DNA of 64,000 bases. It comes from Macrostomum hystrix (Eukaryota; Platyhelminthes; Macrostomidae). Positions 11,534-20,945 of this stretch are shown one piece after another. Position numbers and translations under genes: made by a program. Position 1 is the first letter of the stretch; the number at the start of each line of letters is the position of its first letter. The stretch covers positions 7,782,001-7,846,000 of the forward strand of contig CATNEN010000007.1 of the NCBI GenBank assembly GCA_950097015.1, read 5' to 3'. The notes under the pieces were generated by a model. It was not told where the DNA came from, ran no database searches, and saw nothing but the letters and a program-made list of their open reading frames with translations.

Positions 11534-11960
11534 GCAGCGGGTAGGCGTCGCCGCCGCCCATCCCGCTAGCCCCTGGCGTCCACGGGCAGCTAAAACTGCG
11601 GTGTCACGCAGGGAGATCCGGTGATGCCGGCGTCCACGGCGCGGTCCTCCGGAGAATCCAGGAGGTGGAGAGTCGCTCGCCCGATGGCACTCGGGTATCG
11701 AACCTCCGGGTTTGGGCCGAGGTAGGTGAGCCTGTCCTGAGTGAAGGCGGGGCAGTCGCAAATGAAATGCTCCGCATTCTCTAAATGGGAGAGTCAGAAA
11801 AGGCACTCCTCACTGCGGATTGCAGGTAGCGATGCATAGCGAAACAGCCATGGCTAGAGAGGGCCATGGTGACTGTCCTGTGGTTGATCAATCAGCGGTG
11901 TTGATCCACCCGTCCTTGTGCTTCAAATTCCAAGATGTGACGATGGCGATGGGATGGAGA
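11534..11960 (-). pseudogene. Non-LTR retrotransposon ORF2 3'-end fragment
   Basis: Read on the minus strand, the sequence encodes a decayed C-terminus of a LINE reverse-transcriptase polyprotein. It includes TMALSSHGCFAMHRYL, matching the usual 'LTGHG.F..YL' element, followed by ECLF, a stop, then ENAEHFICDCPAF, which resembles the C..C....E...H....CP zinc-knuckle end of these proteins. At least two in-frame stops and a frame change make it non-functional. Clade not assigned. Confidence 0.65.
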
Positions 11961-12146
11961 TCGCAGGCAGTTATATATGGGCCACATATATAACCATTGG
12001 CACAGCCCTAACTATTCCAAATGTTATGTACCGCTGTTCACAGTCCGTGGACTGGTTAAGCCGACAAAATCATTAAATTTTCTACCCCAGCTGGGTGGAA
12101 CTGAAGCACTAAGGTCGAGTTAAGCATGTATTTTCGTGTCGCAACT

Positions 12147-12689
12147 CTTTAGATCAGGGGTCGGCAAACTTATTTGCTGGCGGGCCAAAGAGAGAATCTA
12201 AAAGACGACAGCGGGCCGCTTTGATTATAGAAATATGATATAAGGGAGAGATAAGACACGGGAGAGATGAGACACTGGAGATATGACACACGGGAGAGAT
12301 GAGACATGGGAGAGATGAGACACGGGAGAGTTGATACAGATAACGCGAGAGACGAGAAAGGGGAGAGATGTGACATGAGAGAGATGAGACACTGGAGAGT
12401 TAAGACATGGGAGATATGACACACGGGAGAGATAAGACATGGGAGAGATGTGACACGGGAGAGTTGAGACAGAGATAACGCGAGAGACGAGAAAGGGGAG
12501 AGATGAGACATGAGAGAGATGAGACACTGGAGAGTTGAGACATGGGAGATATGACACACGGGGGAGATGAGACACGGGAGAGTTGAGACAGGATACTGTA
12601 GGTGTTGGAAGGGGCAACGGGCCGGATTTGGGAGCTTCGAGGGCCGCATCTGGCCCGCGGGCCGGAGTTTGCCGATCCCTGCTTTAGAT
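12147..12689. mobile_element. hAT-like MITE (12155-12681) with 8-bp target-site duplication
   Basis: The element starts CAGGGGTCGGCAAACT and ends with the inverted form AGTTTGCCGATCCCTG. It is flanked by identical 8-bp direct repeats CTTTAGAT at 12147-12154 and 12682-12689, the duplication length of the hAT superfamily. Subterminal GGCGGGCC and GGCCCGCGGGCC are also typical of hAT ends. No transposase is present, so it is non-autonomous. The interior (about 12238-12600) is an irregular tandem array of GAGATGAGACACGGGA-like units. Confidence 0.9.
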
Positions 12690-13039
12690 GATAAGGCAAG
12701 ATGCTATTAGAAGTGTACAACATACATTATTTAATACTTTTTCTATAAACCACTACGCTCGTAGAGTAAACAATGCATGCTTAGTTTCTTGTCGTGATAA
12801 GATAACACAAAATTACACTTGTGAGCAAAAAAATATTGATTATTTCGCACCTAGAGCGCTGTGAAGCAACCAGATTTCTGCGAGAATCGACGACTGAAGC
12901 AACAACAGCAATGTGATGTCAACTTGAATGCTAAATTTCATGATATTTTTAGTTTCTTCTAAAAGAAGCTTTTATCAGACATTGCAAACTATTGAAGCTT
13001 AAGGAAACGGATTGGAAATTCAGGCGGCAGTTGTGAAGC

Positions 13040-14265
13040 CCCAGAGAAAACAGTATTTGAGCTTCAGGGAACAGTATTTGCGCTTCAGGGAACAGAATTT
13101 GCGCTTCAGGAACTAGTTAGAGCTTTGGGCTAGAGTTATAGCTCTAGGGGAAGTATGGGAGACTCAGGAGACAGTATGGGAGACTCAGGAGACAGTATTG
13201 AAGACTCAGGAGATAGTATTGAAGACTCAGGAGACAGTATGGGAGACTCAGGAGACAGTATGGGAGACTCAGGAGACAGTATGGGAGACTTAGGAGACAG
13301 TATTGAAGACTCAGGAGACAGTATTGAAGACTCAGGAGACAGTATGGGAGACTCAGGAGGCAGTATTGAAGACTCAGGAGACAGTATTGAAGACTCAGGA
13401 GACAGTATGGGAGACTCAGGAGACAGTATTGGAGACTCAGGAGACAGTATGGGAGACTCAGGAGACAGTATTGAAGACTCAGGAGACAGTATGGGAGACT
13501 CAGGAGACAGTATTGAAGACTCAGGAGACAGTATGGGAGACTCAGGAGACAGTATGGGAGACTCAGGAGACAGTATTGAAGACTCAGGAGACAGTATGGG
13601 AGACTCAGGAGACAGTATTGAAGACTCAGGAGACAGTATGGGAGACTCAGGAGACAGTATGGGAGACTCAGGAGACAGTATGGGAGACTCAGGAGACAGT
13701 ATGGGGAGACTTAGGAGACAGTATTGAAGACTCAGGAGACAGTATTGAAGACTCAGGAGACAGTATGGGAGACTCAGGAGACAGTATTGGAGACTCAGGA
13801 GACAGTATGGGAGACTCAGGAGACAGTATTGAAGACTCAGGAGACAGTATGGGAGACTCAGGAGACAGTATTGAAGACTCAGGAGACAGTATGGGAGACT
13901 CAGGAGACAGTATTGAAGACTCAGGAGACAGTATGGGAGACTCAGGAGACAGTATGGGAGACTCAGGAGACAGTATGGGAGACTCAGGAGACAGTATGGG
14001 AGACTCAGGAGACAGTATGGGAGACTTAGGAGACAGTATTGAAGACTCAGGAGACAGTATTGAAGACTCAGGAGACAGTATGGGAGACTCAGGAGACAGT
14101 ATTGAAGACTCAGGAGACAGTATGGGAGACTCAGGAGACAGTATGGGAGACTCAGGAGACAGTATGGGAGACTCAGGAGACAGTATTGAAGACTCAGGAG
14201 ACAGTATGGGAGACTCAGGAGACAGTATTGAAGACTCAGGAGACAGTATAGGAGACTCAGGCTAA
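13040..14265. repeat. 21-bp tandem array
   Basis: About 53 copies of a 21-bp unit (GGAGACTCAGGAGACAGTAT), with GGGAGAC and TGAAGAC versions alternating, preceded by degenerate copies from about 13040. Because 21 is a multiple of 3, the array is open on both strands (DSGDSMG heptads on plus, CLLSLPY on minus). I see no sign of translation. Confidence 0.96.
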
Positions 14266-14279
14266 TTGTGACGCTGGAG

Positions 14280-14945
14280 TCAGATGGAGCTCTCCGCCTG
14301 CGTCCGAGTGCCATCCGCCGCCTCCTCAAGGGGCCTTCGCTCGTCGTCTGGATCAGCGCTGCCGTCGGCAGTGTCGCCAGCCTCTCGCCGTTGCTGACGT
14401 CGCCGCAGCAGGCGGCTTGGCTGGCAGGCGCGCAGGCAGGAGCACAGACGCGCCCTGGCAACTGGGACGTTGCAACGCACCAGCCGCATCGTCAGGATGA
14501 ATGCCAGGCCCAGCAGGCCGATGGCCACGATGGCACCGATCAGAGAATCGCTGAGGCTGACAGCGGTCGGGTACAGCTGGCACAGGTCGCCGCTGGGCTG
14601 TATGTTGGGCGCGGCGGTGGACGTGCAGCCGGAAGCGGCGCGGCCGCCGCAGTAGTCAGCGCAGGTCGTGTGGCCGCCCCCGCAGGCGCACAGGCAGTAG
14701 AAGCGGCCTGGAACGCCGGTGTCACTGGCCCAGACACAGTCGGCACGCCAGCTGCTGTTGTTGCCGCTGCCGCCGCCGTTGCCGAGGCAGCGAAATCCGG
14801 ATGGGTCGGGCGCGGTGTCCAGCACTTCAAGCGCCAGCGAACGCGGAGCCCCCACGTGATCGGCTCGGAAGCAGGCGCACGCCACTGGCTGCTGGGGGCC
14901 GGTGGTGCAGGCGGCCAGCTGCTGCCGGGCGGTCGGCCATGTCAT
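14280..14945 (-). CDS. Cys-rich single-pass membrane protein, probable 3' exon
   Basis: I do not recognise this protein. The 221-codon frame has a Cys-rich N-terminal part with about 15 Cys in the first 125 residues (VACACFRAD, FYCLCACGGG, CADYCGG) and an N-glycosylation site NNSS. One membrane segment at about 134-155 (SLIGAIVAIGLLGLAFILTM) is followed by a basic cytoplasmic tail with CSCLRACQPSRLLRRR. That predicts a type I surface protein. No signal peptide is visible, and CCCGGCAG at the 5' end (acceptor 14922-14923) suggests this is the last exon of a longer gene; otherwise it starts at Met 14945. The stop lies 15 bp from the 21-bp array. Confidence 0.6.
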   Translation of the reverse strand: MTWPTARQQLAACTTGPQQPVACACFRADHVGAPRSLALEVLDTAPDPSGFRCLGNGGGSGNNSSWRADCVWASDTGVPGRFYCLCACGGGHTTCADYCGGRAASGCTSTAAPNIQPSGDLCQLYPTAVSLSDSLIGAIVAIGLLGLAFILTMRLVRCNVPVARARLCSCLRACQPSRLLRRRQQRREAGDTADGSADPDDERRPLEEAADGTRTQAESSI

Positions 14946-15539
14946 CTTGTGATGTTTTTGGCAGTTTAAGAGGCCGAGGTTCAGGCTGTCAGTGTGGCTT
15001 GAGGACTTGCTTTGGCCTGCATGGCCTCTGAGCCGTGTGGCTTTCTTTCTCGGCTCGGCTTGAAATTCTAGCTTGACTCACAGCAAGCGCTGCTCAGCGG
15101 TCTCTCTCCCCCCCGCGCTCCCCTTCTCCAACTCCTCTCGGCTGCTCCTCCAGTCGAGGGGGAAGAGAGAGAAGTTGGGGAGCTGAAGCGTAGGGAAGAG
15201 GTTGCAGGGTAGCGCAGTGCTGTACTCACCACCGACTCTTCAGTATGACCCTGCTCCCCCTGTACTCGACTACAGCTACAGTATAGTGTTTCCTACCTGA
15301 ACAGGCTGCAGCTGTAATTACGAGTACTAACCTGCGCCTGCATTAAGTGACTTTTGTCGAGCCATATTTCGCAATATGGTTCGCAATTTCGCACTCTGTC
15401 CACCGATTCTAGATTTTATTACCGGCCGTATCGCCTTTCTGTGTGCTCAGAATCGATCTTCGCGTTACAATCCTTGCTACTAACAGTAGCCACAGAAGTC
15501 GCTAGCCACTATCGGCGCATCATCTCGGCGAAATCGTGC

Positions 15540-15840
15540 GACGAAGAGGTCGGGTGTTCGATTCTCAGCCCAATGGATGGGGTGAGTAGTAGAGCGGTTA
15601 ACGCATTTACCCCTCGCACCAAGGTCCCAGTGCAACACCAAAGCAATGCCCCTGCGTGCTGGCTGTCCGCAAGTGCGACCCCGACCTCTGCTGCACCTGC
15701 GGAGCCGACGCGCCCAACGGCAACCGCCGCAATGTGGCCCTGCACCGCGGCCAGCGGAAGCACCTGCTGATGGCTCTGATGGCTGCGGGTCTACAGTCAC
15801 CAAATGATGTGCCTTGGGCAAGACCTTAGTGCAGTACTTC
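15540..15840 (+). mobile_element. SINE-like element carrying an E(z) exon fragment
   Basis: In order: a B-box-like GGGTGTTCGATTCTCAGCCC (15551-15570), an A-box-like TAGTAGAGCGGTTAACGC (15585-15602), the E(z)-derived block (15624-15774), then a tail with TGCCTTGGGCAAGACC and TACTTCACCC, which resembles tails of many tRNA-derived SINEs. Exact ends and target-site duplication could not be fixed. Confidence 0.5.
15624..15774 (+). pseudogene. E(z) CXC-exon fragment
   Basis: This 151-bp block aligns with 6088-6237 of the E(z) gene in this window, with about ten differences by eye. A 1-bp insertion (ACCAAAGCAATGCC against ACCAAGCAGTGCC) breaks the frame inside the CXC domain, and one Cys codon is changed (CAACTGCCGC to CAACCGCCGC). 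It is too short to be a gene and has no neighbouring E(z) exons. It could derive from this gene or from a paralogue. Confidence 0.9.
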
Positions 15841-16087
15841 ACCCAGCTGTGAAACTGTTAGCAGCATTAGCTTGGAAATTTGGGTGGGTGGCCTCCGCAG
15901 TCCGCGGACCTTGGAAACAAAGCGCTCTTGAAGGCTGGACATGTCGCTTTACTCTGAGAAGTGTAATTTCTATTCGTATCGATTCTCTCTATTTTTCGAG
16001 TATAATCTCAATGCTAGGTTATTAGTACAAGTGAGAATGTATTGACGCATTATAATATATTTACTGGTGTGCTTGGCAGTTCGAATT

Positions 16088-17480
16088 CTATGACGTTCTA
16101 TGCACCACGCACGGTCCGAACTCCTCGTACTCCTGCCGGCTGATCCAGCGCTGCTGGAAGGTGGACAGCGAGGCCAGGATGGAGCCGCCGGTCCAGGTTG
16201 AGTAGTTCCGACCAATGGGCGCTACCAGCTTCACGGGATGGCAGCCGGGCGGAGCCAGCAACTCCAGCTCCGAGGTCAGGCGTTCAACGAAGCCATCAGC
16301 CAGGGTGGCGCCGCCAGACACGATGACATTGCGCCACAGGTGCGAACGAATGTCGATGTCGGCTGACCAGATGGCCTCTGCGACGAGGCGTTGAAGCCGA
16401 CTTGAGCTGGTCTGGCTGAACAGGAGCTCCCAGGGCTCCGCCCGGTCGCGCGGGCTCAGGCTGACCAGGCCGCGACCGTCCGGCAGTTCGAACTTCTCCA
16501 GCAGCTCCTGCCCGGCTGCCGGCTGCGGATGGCCCGCCGAGCGGCGCACCCGAAAGTGCCGCTCCTTGAGCCTGGCCGCCAGCTGCCGCTCCAGCGGCGT
16601 CTCCAGGCAGCAGTCGCGCCGGCGCAGGATGTCGCGCACGGCGTCTGTCACGTCGCCGCCGGCGCAGTCCAGGCGGCGGGCGCTGGCCGGCAGGGCGTAG
16701 CCCTCGAAGATCACCTGCCATGGCGTTGAGAAGATGAGTCCGATTATTGATCGCATGCTGTCTCACGGCCTTTAGGACTACACATAGGGGAGTCCAAAAA
16801 TTATGAAGATCATGAGGGGTTGAGAGCTGCGGAGCGGTGATGCGTCCGAGACTTGCACACATAGTGTGACGTTTTGGGGGCTTGTCGGGCAATTTACGCC
16901 GATGAGGGCCAAACCACAAGGCACAGTGAGAGTGTACACTGCCTGACGATGAGAAAGTCAGCAGGTGTACACTCCTGCGAGCAGAAATCTCCGCTACCTC
17001 CGCGTGGCTGACGCCCTCGCCGCAGCTCAGCATGACGGCGCTACCGCGGCCGCTGGCATAGAGCGCCAGCGAGGAGGCGTTCGCAAGGTAGACGGCCGGC
17101 GAGCCGATGCTCTCAAACAGCAGCTTGACGGCCGCCTCGCGGCTGCACTTCGGATTTAGCAGTGGCTCCGCCAGCAGCAGCGGGTGGCACTCGGGATCGG
17201 CGCGTAGGCCGACTTCAATGGCGTGCCGCCACAGCAGCTCGGCGTCGTCAGCGTCGACCAGGACGCCGCGCTGAATCGGCTGGGCCAGCGACATCCGGGG
17301 CACCGGGCCGACGTCCAGGGCGTCGTCGCCGAACAGTGGCTGGGCCGAAGGGACGTCGCCGCGCCTGCCGATCAGGGCCGGCATGGTCACGCGCGGCAGG
17401 TCGTCGCCGCCAAAGCCGGCACACAGCCGGCCGGAGCCGCTGTCCAGCACGATGCTGAGCACCTCATCGTCCTCAGCCAT
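16088..17480 (-). CDS. Divergent actin / actin-like protein, 2 exons
   Basis: Exons 17480-16998 and 16714-16088 join in phase 0 across a 283-bp intron to give 369 residues (conventional actin 375). The actin fold is traceable end to end: VLDSGSG, GFGGDDLPR, HPLLLAEPLLNPK, LALYASGRG, VIFEGYALPASARRLD, SGGATL, YSTWTGGSILASLSTFQQRW and a C-terminal ISRQEYEEFGP. Several nucleotide-site residues are changed: the P1-loop Lys18 position is Cys20, Gln137 is Ala135, and the P2 loop DSGDG is SCGEG (Asp154 is Ser152). The His73 position is Arg. It is therefore unlikely to hydrolyse ATP or polymerise like muscle actin. It may be a lineage-specific, testis-type or otherwise specialised actin. It is not a recognisable ARP1-11. 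Confidence 0.9.
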
Positions 17481-18230
17481 CGGTCAGTGAGTCAGTTGAA
17501 TAGCGCGTGTTGATAATACTGGATAGCTGTGGATAGCCGTGGATAGCTGCGGATAGCTTTGGCTCCGAAGTCGTTGCTGCATACTTTACCATTTAAAATT
17601 TGGCCTCAGTGGGCGCAGTGCAGAGTAAAATTCACTTTCTGTGTCGGGGGTGCATCGTGTGTTTTACGCGTGCGAGGTGAGCGGAGGGTACGAGAGCTGG
17701 AGGAGGTGGGTCTAATGTACATTGGCTATGTACATTGCTAGCCGCGCGAGGGACATCTACACTAACCCAAAACTAATGTATTTTGCAATGCGAGAAACGA
17801 AATTCTCAAAGCAACATTTCTCAAGAAATATGATAGAATTAACGACAAATGTTCAACTAGATACTACTCTCAAGCATTAGCCCTCAAGTAGCGAAAATGC
17901 TCAGTTTCTTACTGACTTTTCTGTCCAGTTTTATACTGAAAAAATGCAATACCCCCGGCACGTTTGAATACGGTTTAGCCATAGAATAAGTCACTGAATC
18001 TCACAAAACAAGAAATCAAACAAGTCATTAAAACGAAATCGATTTACTAATTATCTATCTGGCCCTCTAACTTTGTCTAATAATCTTTTCAGGTACTTTT
18101 TTAATTGCTAGAAAGTACATCGATGCAAAAAATATTATTTATAGGTGTTGCATAAGTTGAGAAAAAAGCTGTGCATTATCGATATTATCTGTTTAAAATC
18201 TATATTTTCGGCCCATTGGAATCCAAACTG
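17481..18230. other. Upstream flank of the actin-like gene
   Basis: About 750 bp without a gene. It contains four copies of a 10-mer, GGATAGCTGT-like, at 17519-17562, close to the actin start and possibly in its 5' UTR. The rest is AT-rich. Confidence 0.5.
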
Positions 18231-19202
18231 TCACTGAATATCTAGAACAGTCACTGAATCTCTAGAACAGTCACTGAATCTCTAGAACAGTCACTGAATC
18301 TCTAGAACAGTCACTGAATCTCTAGAACACTCCCTGAATCTCTAGAACAGTCACTGAATCTCTAGAACAGTCACCGAATCTCTAGAACAGTCACTGAATC
18401 TCTAGAACAGTCACTGAATATCTAGAACAGTCCCTGAATCTCTAGAACAGTCACTGAATCTCTAGAACAGTCACTGAATCTCTAGAACAGTCACTGAATC
18501 TCTAGAACAGTCACTGAATCTCTAGAACAGTCACTGAATATCTAGAACAGTCCCTGAATCTCTAGAACAGTCACTGAATCTCTAGAACAGTCACTGAATC
18601 TCTAGAACAGTCACTGAATCTCTAGAACAGTCACTGAATCTCTAGAACAGTCACCGAATCTCTAGAACAGTCACTGAATCTCTAGAACAGTCACTGAATC
18701 TCTAGAACAGTCACTGAATCTCTAGAACAGTCACTGAATCTCTAGAACAGTCACTGAATCTCTAGAACAGTCACTGAATCTCTAGAACAGTCACTGAATC
18801 TCTAGAACAGTCACTGAATCTCTAGAACAGTCACTGAATCTCTAGAACAGTCACCGAATCTCTAGAACAGTCCCTGAATCTCTAGAACAGTCCCTGAATC
18901 TCTAGAACAGTCCCTGAATCTCTAGAACAGTCACTGAATCTCTAGAACACTCCCTGAATCTCTAGAACAGTCTCTGAATCTCTAGAACAGTCACTGAATC
19001 TCTAGAACAGTCCCTGAATCTCTAGAACAGCCTTTGAACCTCTAGAACAGTCACTGAATCTCTAGAACAGTCCCTGAATCTCTAGAACAGCCTTTGAACC
19101 TCTAGAACAGTCACTGAATCTCTAGAACAGTCACTGAATCTCTAGAACAGTCACTGAATCTCTAGAACAGTCACTGAATCTCTAGAACAGTCTCTGAATC
19201 TC
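18231..19202. repeat. 20-bp tandem array
   Basis: About 48 copies of TCACTGAATCTCTAGAACAG with rare variants (TCCCTGAATC, CCTTTGAACC). The period is constant over almost 1 kb. Confidence 0.98.
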
Positions 19203-20945
19203 AAAATGTTTAAAATTGAGTTGAGAATGTCAGAATTTACTTTTCGTTGCTGGACAAGCGAGCGGCAGCATGCCAAACTTGATTTGTTTTTCTATAAATA
19301 CAAAATGAACAAAAACTGAAAATAAAGTGACCTCGACGGCTTAAATAAAATCAAGAAAGCATGATGATTAACAAGCCCTTTTAGCTGATGCTAATGCCTG
19401 TCAGCTGATCTGACAGCTAGTTTTCAGAGCAACTGACAGGTCCGAAGGATTAAGTTGGCAGATAATCCGGGAGCGATAACAAGCAGCTTAACTGCCAGGC
19501 CGATGCCTAATATGGCCCTGCAAATGAGCCTGCAACAGGAGGCTGGGGATAATTGAAAATGGCTGCTCTTTCATGTGGACACGCGAATTTCGGGTTCAGC
19601 TCATCACGCGACCGCAGCGAATGCCTCGAACGGAAATTGAACAGAAAAAGTGAAGGAAGGCTCATTGAAATTCTATGATATTTCTTGCACTTAAAAGCAG
19701 TTGCGGTGCGAGCTGCTTGGGACATTGTGAGCCGATGATTGGCATGCCAAAAATGAACTCCAGCTACTGATACAAGCGGGCAGTTTAACTCTACCTGCAA
19801 CCTTCGAGGCAACTCTGGTTTCAGCATTGAGCTCCTGACCGAGAGGTCACGAGTTCGAATCTCAGCCAGGGAAACAATGATTTGTGTACCCAGGCAATGT
19901 ACTTTAACTCCTTAGTACTTTAGTAAGTTGAAAAAACTTTCAGAGTCGCATAACAAGTTAGTTCATTGTGTAGGGTGGAAAAATTGATCCATACGGTGGA
20001 CTTTCACAAAAATCGGTCATTCGGTTTGGGAGCTGTCGTGAAGTGGGCGCTGGGGATTTGAAATGCCCCGTGGTCTGTTCCCGGGGAGAAAACTAGCTCT
20101 TTCTACTGTTAACAGTTTTTCGGGTTCCTATCAGTGGAATATGAAAGAAAAAAGCGATAATTTGTTGTTTGTTTGCTTATTAATTGCCCCGATCCCACCA
20201 TGGAACAAACTGCAGCGAGGCGCTAATAAGATGTCGCAGCTGCAGCCCCAGTAGATGGGGATTTTTTGCAGGGATAAAATCCCCTCCCCAAACCGAAAAA
20301 GAGTTCAAGGCGGCAGAATTGATGCGGGGCGGCCGCGTTGGCAGCTGAGCTCCGCGCGGTGCAGCCTCGCACGCAGCGGTCGGGCTTAAAGGCAAGACCC
20401 CCATCCGCTGCTGATGAGTAGGCGCTGGCTCTGCGGGCCAGATTTCTGTTCGGATAACGAAAGGAAGCCGTGCTCATTTCGCTTCTCAGCCGGCTCGAGC
20501 AGGGTGGGGAGGCGGGGCGAGGCGGGTCAGTCCGGAACGGCCCCGCGTTTTCCTCCCAGAGTTCCCATGGTTTTTTGTCCCTTCTTCACGCTGCCTCGGC
20601 TTCCTTCTGTCTGGATGCCGGCGAGGCGTCGGGGGGGGCAGCCACTGCTGGGACTCAAGGCCGGGCAGTAGCCGCCACCGAATTAAAAACTCTCACATCC
20701 CGGCATCCCCAGAAATCTGGCCCAGCCTCGCCAATGGGATCTCGCGGCTGAATGAGTATAATTGCCTCTGGGAAGCGAAATTACACTGCTCTTTAGTAGC
20801 CGCATAGCCGTACTTGTTCTCGCTCCGATACAAAAGCATGCGCCTGCGGGGGCAAAACACGGAATAGAAGAACTTCAGCAAGTCCTCTGAACTCTACAGT
20901 CGCACGGCAGTAGCCTAGCAGTCTAAAATCTCAGCAACAGGCGCA
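19203..20945. other. Intergenic region before the GPCR
   Basis: No gene supported. It includes a tRNA-derived SINE-like element (about 19815-19930) and a GC-rich stretch (20300-20750) that may be promoter or 5' UTR for the GPCR; no core promoter motif could be assigned. Confidence 0.5.
19815..19930 (+). mobile_element. tRNA-derived SINE-like fragment
   Basis: Contains GAGCTCCTGACCGAGAGGTC followed by a B box GAGTTCGAATCTCAGCC, then GTACCCAGGCAATGTACTTT, which resembles SINE body sequence. The A box and ends are unclear. Confidence 0.5.

Larger units (their letters stand above)
14946..16087. other. Intergenic region with SINE/E(z) chimera
   Basis: Pyrimidine-rich sequence at about 15100-15250 could be promoter or 5' UTR for the minus-strand membrane protein gene. 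The chimeric element at 15540-15840 is described separately. No other gene is seen. Confidence 0.5.

Noticed and set aside
13136-14461. 441-codon minus frame (CLLSLPY repeats) and plus-strand DSGDSMG repeats
   Set aside because: Both strands of the 21-bp array are open for the same trivial reason. The non-repeat N-terminal part of the minus frame is the wrong frame of the real membrane-protein exon.
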